Below, piece after piece: positions 1 through 10,704 of a DNA stretch of 64,000 nucleotides (positions are counted from its first letter, which is position 1; every line of letters begins with the position of its first letter). The position numbers were made by a program, and so were the translations under genes. The notes beneath the pieces are model-generated. The model worked only from the letters and a program-made list of their open reading frames with translations. It was not told the DNA's origin and made no database searches. The DNA comes from Erythrophleum ivorense (Eukaryota; Streptophyta; Magnoliopsida; Fabales; Fabaceae), in NCBI GenBank assembly GCA_026724425.1, contig JAIUCV010000103.1, forward strand, positions 1,488,001-1,552,000. The letters run 5' to 3'.

Positions 1-1465
1 TATGGAGACACTCATGAATTTCCTTCAGGTTAGCTTAACACCTGTCATATTTATAGTTCAACCTTCCTTTCAATCCCATTCTACTCTATTTTGTGGCATA
101 AGCATACCCAGTTCAAAAAATGCAACACCGCTATTATTCAATATTACCTAGACACAAAACACAGCGACACTATAAAATTTGAAATATAATATGTCACTTT
201 ATATGTGATTAAGTGTCCAATATGTGTGAAATTATACGTTTATTTTTTGAATTATCTTTTGCTTACTTGCTAAAATAAATGAAGAATAAATGGAATCAGA
301 ACAAACAAAACAGTTTTTATGACTAGTTATGAAATGGTTCAGGAGACTGCTCTGAATCATGTGACGAGCTCTGGGATTGGAGGAAACGGATTCGGAGCGA
401 CCCGGGAGATGAGCATCAGGAAACTCATATGGGTTGTTACCCGTATTCAAGTTCAAGTGCGGAGATATAGCAGCTGGTAATGATGATGACTATACAATGA
501 AATATGTGTGTGTGTGTGTGTGTGTAATGGCCTATGTTTTCAAAACTGATTGGTGAATGTGGCAGGGGAGATGTGATTGAGGTTGATACATGGGTTGATG
601 CAGCCGGAAAGAATGGAATGCGCAGAGATTGGATAATCAGAGATCACTACACCAAAGAGATCATAACGAGAGCAACAAGGTCCAATATTTCATTTCATCC
701 TTATTTGTTGTATGATGGACCAAGAAATTACAAATACATCGGACTTATATATAATGACTAACTAATGGTTAAAAAATTTCCTTCTTGGTGTAGCACATGG
801 GTGATCATGAACAGAGAAACAAGAAAATTGTCAAAGATACCTGAAGAAGTGAGACAAGAGGTTGTTCCCTTCTACCTCAATAGGGGTTCCATTGCCACTG
901 AACAAACTGACTGTGAAAAGATTGACAAGCTCAACGATGATACTGCTGAGAGAATTCGATCCGGATTGGCTGTAAGTTTAATAACTCATTTATAAATACG
1001 ATTTCCTTATTCAAATTCAAATGATTGTACTAAGTGCTACTTTTATGTGCATGAAATTTAATTAGCCAAGGTGGAACGACATGGATGCTAACCAGCATGT
1101 GAACAATGTGAAATACATTGGATGGATTTTAGAGGTACTGATCAAATTATAAGATATTGATTTTTGAGGAACAGAAAGGGTACCAAACTAATTATTTGGA
1201 ACACATGTTGCAGAGTGTGCCAATCAAGGTTTTGGAAGATTATTGTATGACGAGCATGACTTTGGAGTATAGACATGAGTGCAGGCAATCGAATTTGTTG
1301 GAGTCGTTGACGAGTCCAACGGCAAGAGTGATTGGTGACTCCAATAATAACTCCATCAACAGAAAACCAGACCTTCAATACACCCACCTGCTTCGTCTTC
1401 AAGGTGATAAAAAAGAGGTTGTTCGAGCCAGAACTGAATGGAATTTGAAACACAGACACAAGTAA
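1..1465 (+). CDS. FATB: Palmitoyl/acyl-ACP thioesterase B, 5' end outside window
   Basis: FATB-type thioesterases hydrolyse saturated acyl-ACP in the plastid stroma, ending fatty-acid synthesis and releasing free fatty acids for export. I assemble exons 1-28 (partial), 343-476, 566-679, 794-971, 1066-1134 and 1214-1465, all with GT/AG introns and matching phases, giving 257 residues (about two thirds of a usual FATB). Landmarks in order are METLMNFLQ, ETALNHV, the GKNGMRRDW block, the LSKIPEEVR block, the catalytic-region motif NQHVNN (Asn and His of the active site) and LEYRHEC, which holds the conserved acidic and Cys positions. No stop or frameshift interrupts the visible exons. The C terminus ends at EWNLKHRHK, shorter and different from the usual FATB tail. 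The transit peptide and first exon lie upstream. The family is certain; activity and chain-length preference cannot be read. A diverged paralogue is possible. Confidence 0.93.
505..525. repeat. (TG)n microsatellite in a FATB intron
   Basis: About ten TG dinucleotides lie in the short intron between the FATB exons ending at 476 and starting at 566. It is a possible length polymorphism; no other function is seen. Confidence 0.9.
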
Positions 1466-2416
1466 TTTAATTCCATGGCCAAAAGTAACCCCCATCAGTT
1501 GTGATTTCTACTGCGCTTCCTAGTTTCGATGTCTTTCCTTTTTCTCTGTCTTAATTTGATTTTGAAAAATTAGAGCTTGTACCCGTCGATGAGAGGTGAT
1601 TCGTGCTATTTTGCGATGAACTGATAATTTTATTGTTGTTATTTGTAAATAATTTCACGTTGATAAGATCTATTAATTAAGAAGTAGACTTCTCTTTCTT
1701 TAGCAGTCTGAATTGAAAATGGCAAGTAGTTGAACGATATAAATTTTTCTTTCCTATGTGAAATAATATAAACGAAGGAATGCACAAGCGCAACGATGGA
1801 TGTTTCAAGCTCAAATAAAAGGAATGGAGGAGGTTGAAGTTGATCAACTAAAATTACTGATGTTCTCAACCACCAAAAATGTTCCGTGTTTGAGGGTTTC
1901 AACCTTGGAAGTTACAGAGTAACAAACGGATTGAGGTAATTTAACAGGGAAGTAAATGAGGTATTTTAGCAACTCTTTAGTAAGATAAGAGAGTTTGATT
2001 ATAACCTTTAAAAACAAATAATATATAAATATTAACATCAAAATATTTTCTATACTATTATCGCTGGCGGTAAAAAAAAAAAAAAGAGTTTAGATAATCT
2101 AAAATTTGTTTGTTGTAAAGTTTATAGAGTTTGAAAAATAATAATAATAATAATAATAATAAGTGTTATACACACTTTTATTTCTTTATTATTCTTTCTT
2201 TAAACTTTATGAAAACTTTACAATTAAAATCTCTAAAGCATCCTTATCTTTGAAAATTTGCAATCAAATTTAATCTGTGTTGTCCTATTTTATGAAATTA
2301 GAGAGACATAAATCATTAGCACTGGGCATTCTAGCAAGAAGGCTTATCAGAAAGCAGGAATTGCTGTAAAGTACGAGGAACATAATCATAAATGCCACAA
2401 ATGGCACACTATAACT
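1466..2416. other. FATB 3' flank, no gene seen
   Basis: AT-rich sequence holding the presumed FATB 3' UTR, a poly-A run near 2073 and an (ATA)n run near 2139-2162. Only short open frames occur and none resembles a known family. Confidence 0.6.
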
Positions 2417-2651
2417 AATTTTTTTGACATAAATATAAATAATAAATAAATAAAAATCTAACTCTTCAAACAAATTCTTTATATATATAACAAATTTTTA
2501 AAATAAAAAAAATAATATGAGACGCGAAGCTCTGCATCATAGTTAAAATATTTTTTTTATTTTTTACTTTTTAAAATAAAATTGTAAAAGTGACCCTTTC
2601 AGAGTTAGTAAAACTGACCCTGACTGATTAGATTTATTTTTGACTTGCGGG
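2417..2651 (+). repeat. Left terminal inverted repeat of the MULE
   Basis: Aligns in inverted orientation with 10431-10695. Shared blocks in order from the outside are AATTTTTTTGACATAAA, the CAAATT(C/T)TTTATATATATAAC block, the GACGCGAAGCT motif at 2521-2531 and the GTGACCCTTTCAGAGTTAG block. Divergence is high, indicating an old element. Confidence 0.75.
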
Positions 2652-2922
2652 TCAACTCGTAAGTCAAATTAAATTTTGTATTTAAAATTTATAAATAATA
2701 TATTTTAAAAAAGTTATAAAGTTATTGTAATAATTATTTTTTTTATATTAATAATTTAAATTTGTATTAAGTTTTTTGATAGTTAAAAAATTTTTATTTG
2801 TATTTTTAAAAATATAATATATATTTTTTTAACTTTACAGGTGGTAAAAAAAATTTGTAACTTTATATATATATAATTGTCTTTAATTTTATACATAAAG
2901 TTTTAAGAAAAATTTTTAACTT

Positions 2923-2949
<27 letters not shown>

Positions 2950-2953
<4 letters not shown>

Positions 2954-3720
2954 CTTTTAACTTTATAGTTGTTAAAAATTTATATTTTGAGAAATATTAA
3001 TTAATTTTGTTAAATTTGTAAAAATTAAAAATTAAATAATCATTAAAAAAATTTAGATAAGAATTTAAGAAGATTACGAAAAGTATTTTTAAAATTATAT
3101 TATAATTTATTAATTGTATGCATTTATATCAAATTTGTTCAACTAAAAAAAATGTTTATTTATATATTGAAAAATATAATATCTTAATTTATATATATAA
3201 TTTATTTAATTTTGTAGTTGTTAAAAATTAAGGTATGAGGAACAATAATTAATTTTGTTTAAATGTATAAAAATTAAAAATTAAATAATTATTTAAAAAA
3301 TTCAAATAAGAATGTTTAAAAAATGATAAAAGTATTGTTAAAAGCATATTTTAATGTATTGACTGTGTACATTCATATAAAACTTGTTTGATTATTAAAA
3401 AAAGTTATTTATATTTTGAAGACTATAATATCTTAATTTTTATATATTATTTATTTAATTTTATAATAGTGAGAAATTGACATTTTGAGAAATATTAATT
3501 AATTTTATTTAAATTTATAGAAAATAAATAATAAATAATTTTTTAAAAAAATCAGATAAAAATTTAAAAAATTAGTAAAATAATTTTTGAAATTAAATAT
3601 TTATTTATTTATTTATTATTTAAATTTTTATAAAATTTGTTCAACTATAAAGAAAAAATTTTTATTTGCATTATGAAGAATATAATGTTTATTTAGTGAA
3701 CAGAAAATTGAAAGTCAAAA
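2950..3720. repeat. Three diverged ~250-bp tandem repeats inside the MULE
   Basis: A unit containing (A)GTTGTTAAAAATT, then GAGAAATATTAATTAATTTTGTT, an AAAAATTAAATAAT stretch and TATAATATCTTAATTT recurs with starts near 2968, 3217 and 3468, a period of about 250 bp. It is very AT-rich. It is probably non-coding filler behind the left TIR. Confidence 0.7.
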
Positions 3721-4449
3721 AGATTTTAACATTTTAAATAAATAAGAGGCACAAAATATAAGAAAATATATACATATATATACAACAGTGCATTTTTATC
3801 CTTGCACAGATAGCAGCACGAGCTTTAGAAAAATGTGAGAAATTAGCGAGAAGTATTTTGCCTCTGTTTTAGAAAACAAAGAAAAAATATTTAGGTTTAT
3901 TTTTTTTTGACAATTGGGTTTGATTGCTAGTATAATTATTCTTATTATTGGCTAAAACATATTTGCCACCAATATATGAATTCCAAAAATATATTAATGG
4001 CAATATAATGTTGGCCGTTAATTAATTGCTACTAAATAAATATTTTGGTGTAGTGCTTATTGAAGGACAAGGAAAAATTTTTATTTTTATTTTTATTTTG
4101 AATAATATAATGTCGCAATTTACATATATAATATGTAAAAATGTGTAATTGTGAAATATTTTTGTTATGAGATAATTTTTGTTTATGTATAAAAGAAAAT
4201 TTTTATTGTTAATGTGAAATATTTTTATTGTTAATGTATAAAAGAAAATTTTTGAAAATGAAATATAACAATGTTCTTAGTTTGTTAGTTAAATTTGTTG
4301 AAAATATAAGGAATTGAAAAAATTAATTGTATTAATTAATTTTTTGATAAATTAATGTTGGCTAAAAAGGAAGAGAAGTATTGTGAAAATTATATTTAAA
4401 TATATAATTAAATAATACAAAGGAATATTAAATTTAAAAAATAATAATA

Positions 4450-6992
4450 GTTATCAGTCGTAATGACTATCTGTCTTACACCGAAGCCTTTTCCTTATTC
4501 ACTGAGGTTGATGTTGTTATGGCTGTTCTTGCTCTTCATCCTCTTTAGTATCATTTATAAGTACTTCTTCATCTTCTACTTTGACCAATTCATTCTCCAC
4601 TTAATTTCGAACTTATTGAGAACTAAATTTCTATTCAGGAAACTGAACAGGCAGAATCGGTTGATTCGGAGTGAAAAAGTCTTATTGAGATTGGTAGGAT
4701 ACCCATTGTACAAAAGAAGTACTGTTATATTCAGCACTAAATGCAATGAAATCTGTAAACAATGATATCAATGATAGCCCGACAGATTACATTGGCTACG
4801 ATGGTAGTGTGGAGAAAAACGAGTCCATATAAATGGACTAAGGCAATGAAGGTGTATAGTAAGGTGCAAAGGAAGATGAACCTGTAATGCGAACGTCTGT
4901 ACATGGTGAAAAAGAAGAAGAACCAACATCTCCACTAATTGTCTATGGTCGAATAAAAGAAGGACCAACGTCGTCACCAGACACATGGGTTATCGAATAA
5001 GATGATAATGGCATATTTGTATGAAAGCCACCACCGTTGCTACCAGACATTGGTTCCCTATATGAGAGGAACCCATGTTCTCTTTTTCCTAGTCTTGCCT
5101 GTGGCTCTAAAGGTCTGGATAGATCAGGTGGCAGTGAAGTTAGTTAAGAGATGAGCATTTCTCGATGTTCTCCTAGAACATGTAACATGGTTCGAATATC
5201 ATCGCTTGCTCTCTGCCTGAAATCACCATAGCTAAGCGTCGGCGGGTCAGTGATAGTAAGTCTGTATAAGTCCTCCAACACATCAGCCTATGAAAAAAAA
5301 TCAATTGTTAAAAGTAATACACACACACAGATGTGTGTATATATATATATATATATATTAAATGATATAAAATATAAAGATGAGAATGATGTAAAAGTCA
5401 TACCACAAAACTCTAAGAACCACTAGCAAGATGGATCCATTGTCACGTATGTCACCAATACCAACATAAGTAGCCTGACGCGTGATCTAGTGGTCTATTA
5501 GTAAGGTCGTTTTGTGCCACTTCCTAGGGTCATAAATTTCATGCTATAATAAAAACTGCATGCTCTTTCTGCCAATTTTTATGCACATTGCCTCTTAATT
5601 GAAGAATATGCAGTGATCTTATATTAAATGATTTTTCCAAAATATGCTGCACCCTACCAAACTAACGAAGAATGCGATTAGCATGATACTACTCAACTAT
5701 CCAAAAGTATAATATAAGCACAGATGCACACCATATATTGAACATCGCTAAGCAATATTCTAAAATTAATTAGGCAACCTCCAGTGAGTCATATGGAAGC
5801 TAAATAACCTACAAATAGGGAGATGACTACTTTGTGTTATAATCGTAAAATGAAAAATAAGAAATTATACAAATATAAACCTCATCATCTTCCATTTAGT
5901 CTAACAATATTCTATACTATCGTAAAACATCTGCTGTCAATCGAAGATATTATGGAACATCCCGCCATCTTGAGGGATAGGAGAATACAAATTAGTTTAT
6001 CAATTATCAAAAAAGTAGTAAATTCAAAAAATATGTACATATATACTTGAAACCTAATAAAGGTCGAATAGGGTAGATAGCCATTTGTGGATCGGGTTGG
6101 GGGGTCTTCGTGGAGCAAGACCAAAGAATTGGTCCCATGCCCATAAATGAAGCAGAGTCAAACAACCACCTATGTTAACCTCGTCATAATAGGTGACATT
6201 ACACATTTCTCTATATAAATTGGTTAACACTGCTGAACCCTAACTGTACAACCAATCTCTATAAAATTAGTAAGTTATAGCAGATACATTAACATAACTT
6301 TATGTCTAGTTCTATCTAGTATTTAAAACCCTCAATCAATCGCAGGATGTATGCTCGAGTGAATTGACAAATAGTATCGTCATTTGCAGCATCAAGCAAG
6401 TTGTCGAATGTTTGTGCCAACCAGGGAACGCTCAACCTCTGTCCATCCAATGTCTCATGAGACGGTATCACATCAAGTAGCTCATTGCAAACAAGTAACC
6501 AATTGAAGTCTGTTCGTCCACATACTGCACGCCCTGTGCATGGTAAACCTAATTAGATAGCGACGTCTTGCAATGTGATCATACACTCACCCCTGGTGAG
6601 GTGGAATGTATGTATCTTTGGGCGCCACCGCTCAATATAGGCTGACACAAGTGCGGCATTAAAATCAAAATGATCGAGTCGTGAAATACCGCAAAAACCA
6701 GCCTGTACAAGATATAGGACAATGGCCAGAGGGGGATCAAAAATATGATATTCTTATGCTATTCATTGTATGCATAAAATTTTATCATCCTGTGTCATTA
6801 CATTAGAGAAACTGTCATAAATTTAGCCAAATCAACAATAAACAATATAGTAAATGTATAACTCACCATTCCTTGCCAGACTTGAAATACGTGACAAGAC
6901 TGTAAATATAATAAGGACTCATCCTCTGGTCCGGGATGAACAGCACTTGGGCGAAGGTCTATAGTGGTAATAAAAACAAAAATATCTGTCAT
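4450..6992 (-). pseudogene. Plant mobile domain (PMD, MAIN/MAIL-like) gene, degenerate
   Basis: PMD proteins occur as host genes (MAIN, MAIL1) needed for silencing and genome stability, and also inside plant transposons. On the minus strand, 6992 to about 6830 encodes the family's N terminus (DLRPSAVHPGPEDESLLYLQ). After an apparent intron, about 6710-6300 encodes the PMD core: QAGFCGISRLDHFDFNAAL, AYIERWRPKIHTFHL, then ECMITLQDVAI. A TAA stop follows, in place of the usual Gln codon, before LGLPCTGRAVCG, and the frame goes on through DFNWLLVCNELLDV. Downstream, 5.3-4.45 kb reads as a low-complexity Ser/Gly-rich tail and an acidic stretch ending in basic IRKRLRCK, typical of transposon PMD proteins. 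Several further stops are present. It lies after the transposase on the same strand and was probably the element's second gene. Exon limits are approximate. Confidence 0.8.
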
Positions 6993-7329
6993 TTTAAATA
7001 TAGATAAACTATCACTTTTAACCGATGATTAATAATTCTGCCAATGGTAATGCAATACGGATACACATATCAGAGAAAATCAAATCAAATCAAAAGTCAG
7101 TAATGTAATACTGAGAAGTCAAATCGACGATTAACAATTCATATACAATTCTTACAAGCTGGTAATTAACAATTCATACACAATTGCTTCGTAAATCATG
7201 CAAAGATGAAATACAATTTACTAAAACATCATCAACAAGCCGTACATCGTCAATTTAAACAACTTAATAGTTTTGCTATGTAATTTTGATACAAATCATG
7301 ATGTGGACAATAAATATTCAATTCACTCC

Positions 7330-9702
7330 TATTGATGTGTCTATCTTTGTGGCTGACGAGAGAGGCATATGGTGTGATTGTGTCTGATCTGTCTATATAG
7401 CCCACATCTTTGGTTGTCTTTGGAACTTTCTTACCAATTCATCTCATTTCGTATTTGTGACAATTTCAATCGTCCTTTATCTCGAACCATAAAAGGGTCA
7501 AGGATCAACCTAAATAAACTTGTACGAGGCCAATAAGCTTCTCCTTCCATTGGATGAAATTCTATCTTGTAGGCATTTAGTATCGTCTCGAGTCGAAATA
7601 CGATATGCACAAATTATAAGGGGTCAAGACAAACATTGACACATGCAGTAAATACATATTAACAAGGATACTTTTGGAGTTGGAAAGTCACATGTCTGAT
7701 TCGTAAGACTAACTTTACAAGTTCACCCATATTATTTGTTTGAGGGATCATATGGTTCCTCAACTTCAAACTCTGAAGACCTATCAAGACGACAAACTGA
7801 TAAAGCAGATGCTCTTGCAATTCTGGTTGAAATTTTTTTATGGATGTCTTTAAAAAATAAGCTGCCTGTTTATATTTGAGCAAATGTGGTTTCTGCCCGC
7901 TCAATCCAGTATCTATTCAACCAATACATTGTTACTCTAACTATGTCGATTATGGGCAAAAATTTAACACCCTTTAAGACATTGTTGATATACTCTACTA
8001 AATTTGTTGTCATATGCCCCTGTCGATGTCCAGCTACGTCATATGCCCGTGACCACTCATTCTTTGGTATGTCCTCTATCCAATTTGATACCGCTAAATG
8101 TAACTGTCATATCAAGTGACACTCATTCAAATATCTGATGTTCATAAACTTCTTTTTCCATCATCTAATCCTAAACATTATATTTAAATTGCTTGCAATA
8201 TGTCGTAAACAAAATATATGATATGCGTGAGGTGATTGCCAATTGTTTTCTAGGTTTATAATTGCTGTTAAAATTCTTAGATGACGATTAGATATCAAGC
8301 AAATATCTTGCTTATTTGGCACAACTTGTCTCCTAAGGTTATTCAGAAATCACCCTCACGCCTTATGCATTTCATCCTCAACAATGGCAAATGCAAGAGG
8401 AATAACTTTTCTAACCCTATCTTGTGAACAGGCAATGAGCAGCATTTCCTTATCTTTTCATATAAAAATGTGTCATCCATTTGAATAATCGATTTCAAAT
8501 GATCAAAGGCATCAATGCAAGGTTTAAATGTCCAAAACACCCTATGAAACATAACTATCATTTCTGTATCTGATGCTGTTTATGGGCATTCTTTAATGAC
8601 AAATTCAAAGTATGAAGCTAGATTAAAGTGTTGGACAGCAGACAACCATTTAGAAAGAACTACATATGATTGCTCCCAACTTCCAAAGGCGATTAAAATT
8701 GTTCGTTGCTTACCACACCATACTTTTTTATAAGATACTATATAGTCGAAAATGCTATGTATCCTCTCAATGATATCACGGATAAAAACAAAAGGATTTT
8801 TTGTGACTATTGACATAATATTCGATACTATTATACCAGAATCCAATTTTTAGATTATCTTGTGATAATATAAAACAAAAAACAAAACTATGTGGGCCTG
8901 CATACTTTGTTACTCGCTAGTCATTTCCTCTTTCAAATTGACAAGTCCTTATCTGCTAGTTGTATCGTACACCATATTATGGACAACGATACTCCATGTA
9001 CTTTATTGATGATTGGTGTACATTGAATGTGTGATGCGTGCAGACTGAATACTGTTTTGCAGCACGACTAATTGACTGCTTATCAGGAAATCGCATACTA
9101 ATATACATCTCTTGATCATCATTTAGATCGATGACCCATTCCATGTTGGCCATCTCAAATTCACTCACATCGACATTGCCAATTTATGATAAAAAGATAA
9201 ATGTCTGGTCAGACTACTGGTTCAACGGAGTGATTGAATCTCCTTCAACATTAATATCATCCATATCATTGTCTCCATATTCATTGTCATTTGGTAGAGT
9301 GTCATATTCATCATCCGCCTCAAACTCATCCATTATATTTTTGGTTGCATCTAGAGGACTCAGAGAATTATTATTGCACATTAATAATCTAGATAAACTT
9401 GGCTGAGATACATTGTTGACGACTGACATTTGTTGAGAATTAAAAGGTTGCGCCTGAAACAGATGAACATCTCCTACATAAGAGCCAAATAAAGAAACTG
9501 GCTTATCAGGTTTATTAATCTGACTTGTACATAGATTTGTCACCAGTTCACTGACATCATTCTTTTTCACACTTGGAGCTACATCATTAGTTGAGATGTA
9601 CACATATGATTCTGATGCCCCAAATGGGATGAAAAGTATCAGTTTGCTTGTCACATGATTTGGATATATGAATCGTCTTCTAATATACATGGTAAATATC
9701 AA
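7330..9702 (-). pseudogene. MuDR/MULE transposase with SWIM and zinc-knuckle remnants, degenerate
   Basis: The encoded enzyme would bind the TIRs and move the element. Reading the minus strand: 9702-9214 is an acidic N-terminal region rich in Asp/Asn. 9168-8977 contains the MuDR-type domain (ISMRFPDKQSISRAAKQYSV). 8846-8580 carries the block before the catalytic core, with KVWCGKQRTILIAFGSWEQS. 8561-8343 has RVFWTFKPCIDAFDHLKSII followed by QMDDTFLYEK, where the first catalytic Asp is expected. About 7720-7500 reads CKVSLTNQTCDF and then LNAYKIEFHPMEGEAYWP, the SWIM and post-SWIM region. About 7500-7330 gives a C-terminal knuckle with CGLY where CGLC is expected, and H/C residues following. 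Frame changes and stops separate these blocks, so no complete protein can be made. Confidence 0.85.
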
Positions 9703-10430
9703 GTTAGATTAAGTGACCGTGAGTATCGGTACACTAATTCAAAAATATACTATCTTGACTGAAGTCGTAATTTTTTTTCAACCGCACTTTTTAACTATTC
9801 AAGACCAATATCGGCATCAACTCTTAATAATTTGGGCTTAACTTCATTGGTCTTCAAAATTCTTTTATTTGCATAAATACATATAATCTCTTTCATTCTA
9901 TTTATTGGAAAACTTTTCCAATGTTTGTATATAAATAACAATTAAATATAATATATTAATACTCTATAAATTTTATCCCATTTTTATAATATTTACTCTT
10001 AATTAATATTAATATTTAATTTTAATTAACATATAAATATCATAAGTAACCTTATAAAAACACTCAAAGATTACAAATAAAGATAATATTAGAATAGATT
10101 AAAAAAATAAATAATTAATAAAATGAAAAAATTAATAATAAGTTAAAATAAATTAAAAATTTTATATAACAATTAATTACAAATCTCAAATACAAAGATA
10201 ATACTTGCTTCAATGCTAAAGTCTTGAACGCGAAACTTTAAGGAGAAAGAATAATTATATATAATGAGGATAAAAGAAGGAGATGGAGAAATATTTTAAA
10301 ATAAAAAAAGAAGAATGAGAGAATGAATGAATGAGGGAGAGTAGAGTTTTGCATTATGAAACAATAATTACTCATTGGGGAGGAAGGTTTATATATATAT
10401 AATTAAAAAAAAATTATTAACCCTTGAAAT

Positions 10431-10695
10431 GGGGGTCAATTTATTTACTGACTCGTCAAGATCAATGTAACACTAACCCTCAAAGGATCAATTTATTTAA
10501 ATAAAAAAATAAAAAAAGGGACGTGAAGCAACAAGCTCCACGTCCCTTAAAATAAAAAAAAATATTTTTTTTAATTGGGACATGAAACTATAATTTCATG
10601 TTCATATTAATTTTTTAAAAAATTTTGTTATATATATAAAAAATTTGTTTTGAAAGTTATTTTTTTATTTTTTTATTTATGTCAAAAAGCCGATT
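10431..10695 (-). repeat. Right terminal inverted repeat of the MULE, with two hairpins
   Basis: Inverted counterpart of 2417-2651. It is longer than the left copy because it holds two adjacent short palindromes with related arms: one at 10518-10546 (GGGACGTG... and ...CACGTCCC) and one at about 10577-10605 (GACATGAAA... and ...TTTCATGTT). The left arm has only one copy of this motif, without a clear hairpin. Confidence 0.75.
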
Positions 10696-10704
10696 ATTAT
10701 AACC

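Larger units (their letters stand above)
2417..10695 (-). mobile_element. Degenerate MULE (Mutator-like element) carrying transposase and PMD genes
   Basis: A DNA transposon relic of about 8.3 kb. Its two ends are inverted copies of each other over roughly 230-265 bp. Left-end blocks such as TTTTTTGACATAAAT and TTTATATATATAACAAA recur in reverse complement at 10.6-10.7 kb, followed inward by a GACGYGRAGCT block and a GACCCT/GATCCT...GAGTTAG/GGGTTAG block. The candidate 9-bp target duplication is ACTATAACT (2408-2416) and ATTATAACC (10696-10704), 7 of 9 matching; 9 bp is the Mutator norm. Inside, the minus strand carries a MuDR/MULE transposase with SWIM and zinc-knuckle remnants (about 7330-9702), followed by a plant-mobile-domain gene (about 4450-6992). 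Both have many stops, so the element is not autonomous now. The exact outer edges are by-eye estimates. Confidence 0.85.

Noticed and set aside
1142..1495. 117-codon minus-strand frame
   Set aside because: Antisense shadow of the last FATB exon.
2928..2953. (TA)n runs as possible origins or matrix attachment sites
   Set aside because: Such microsatellites are frequent throughout the window; nothing else supports a special role.
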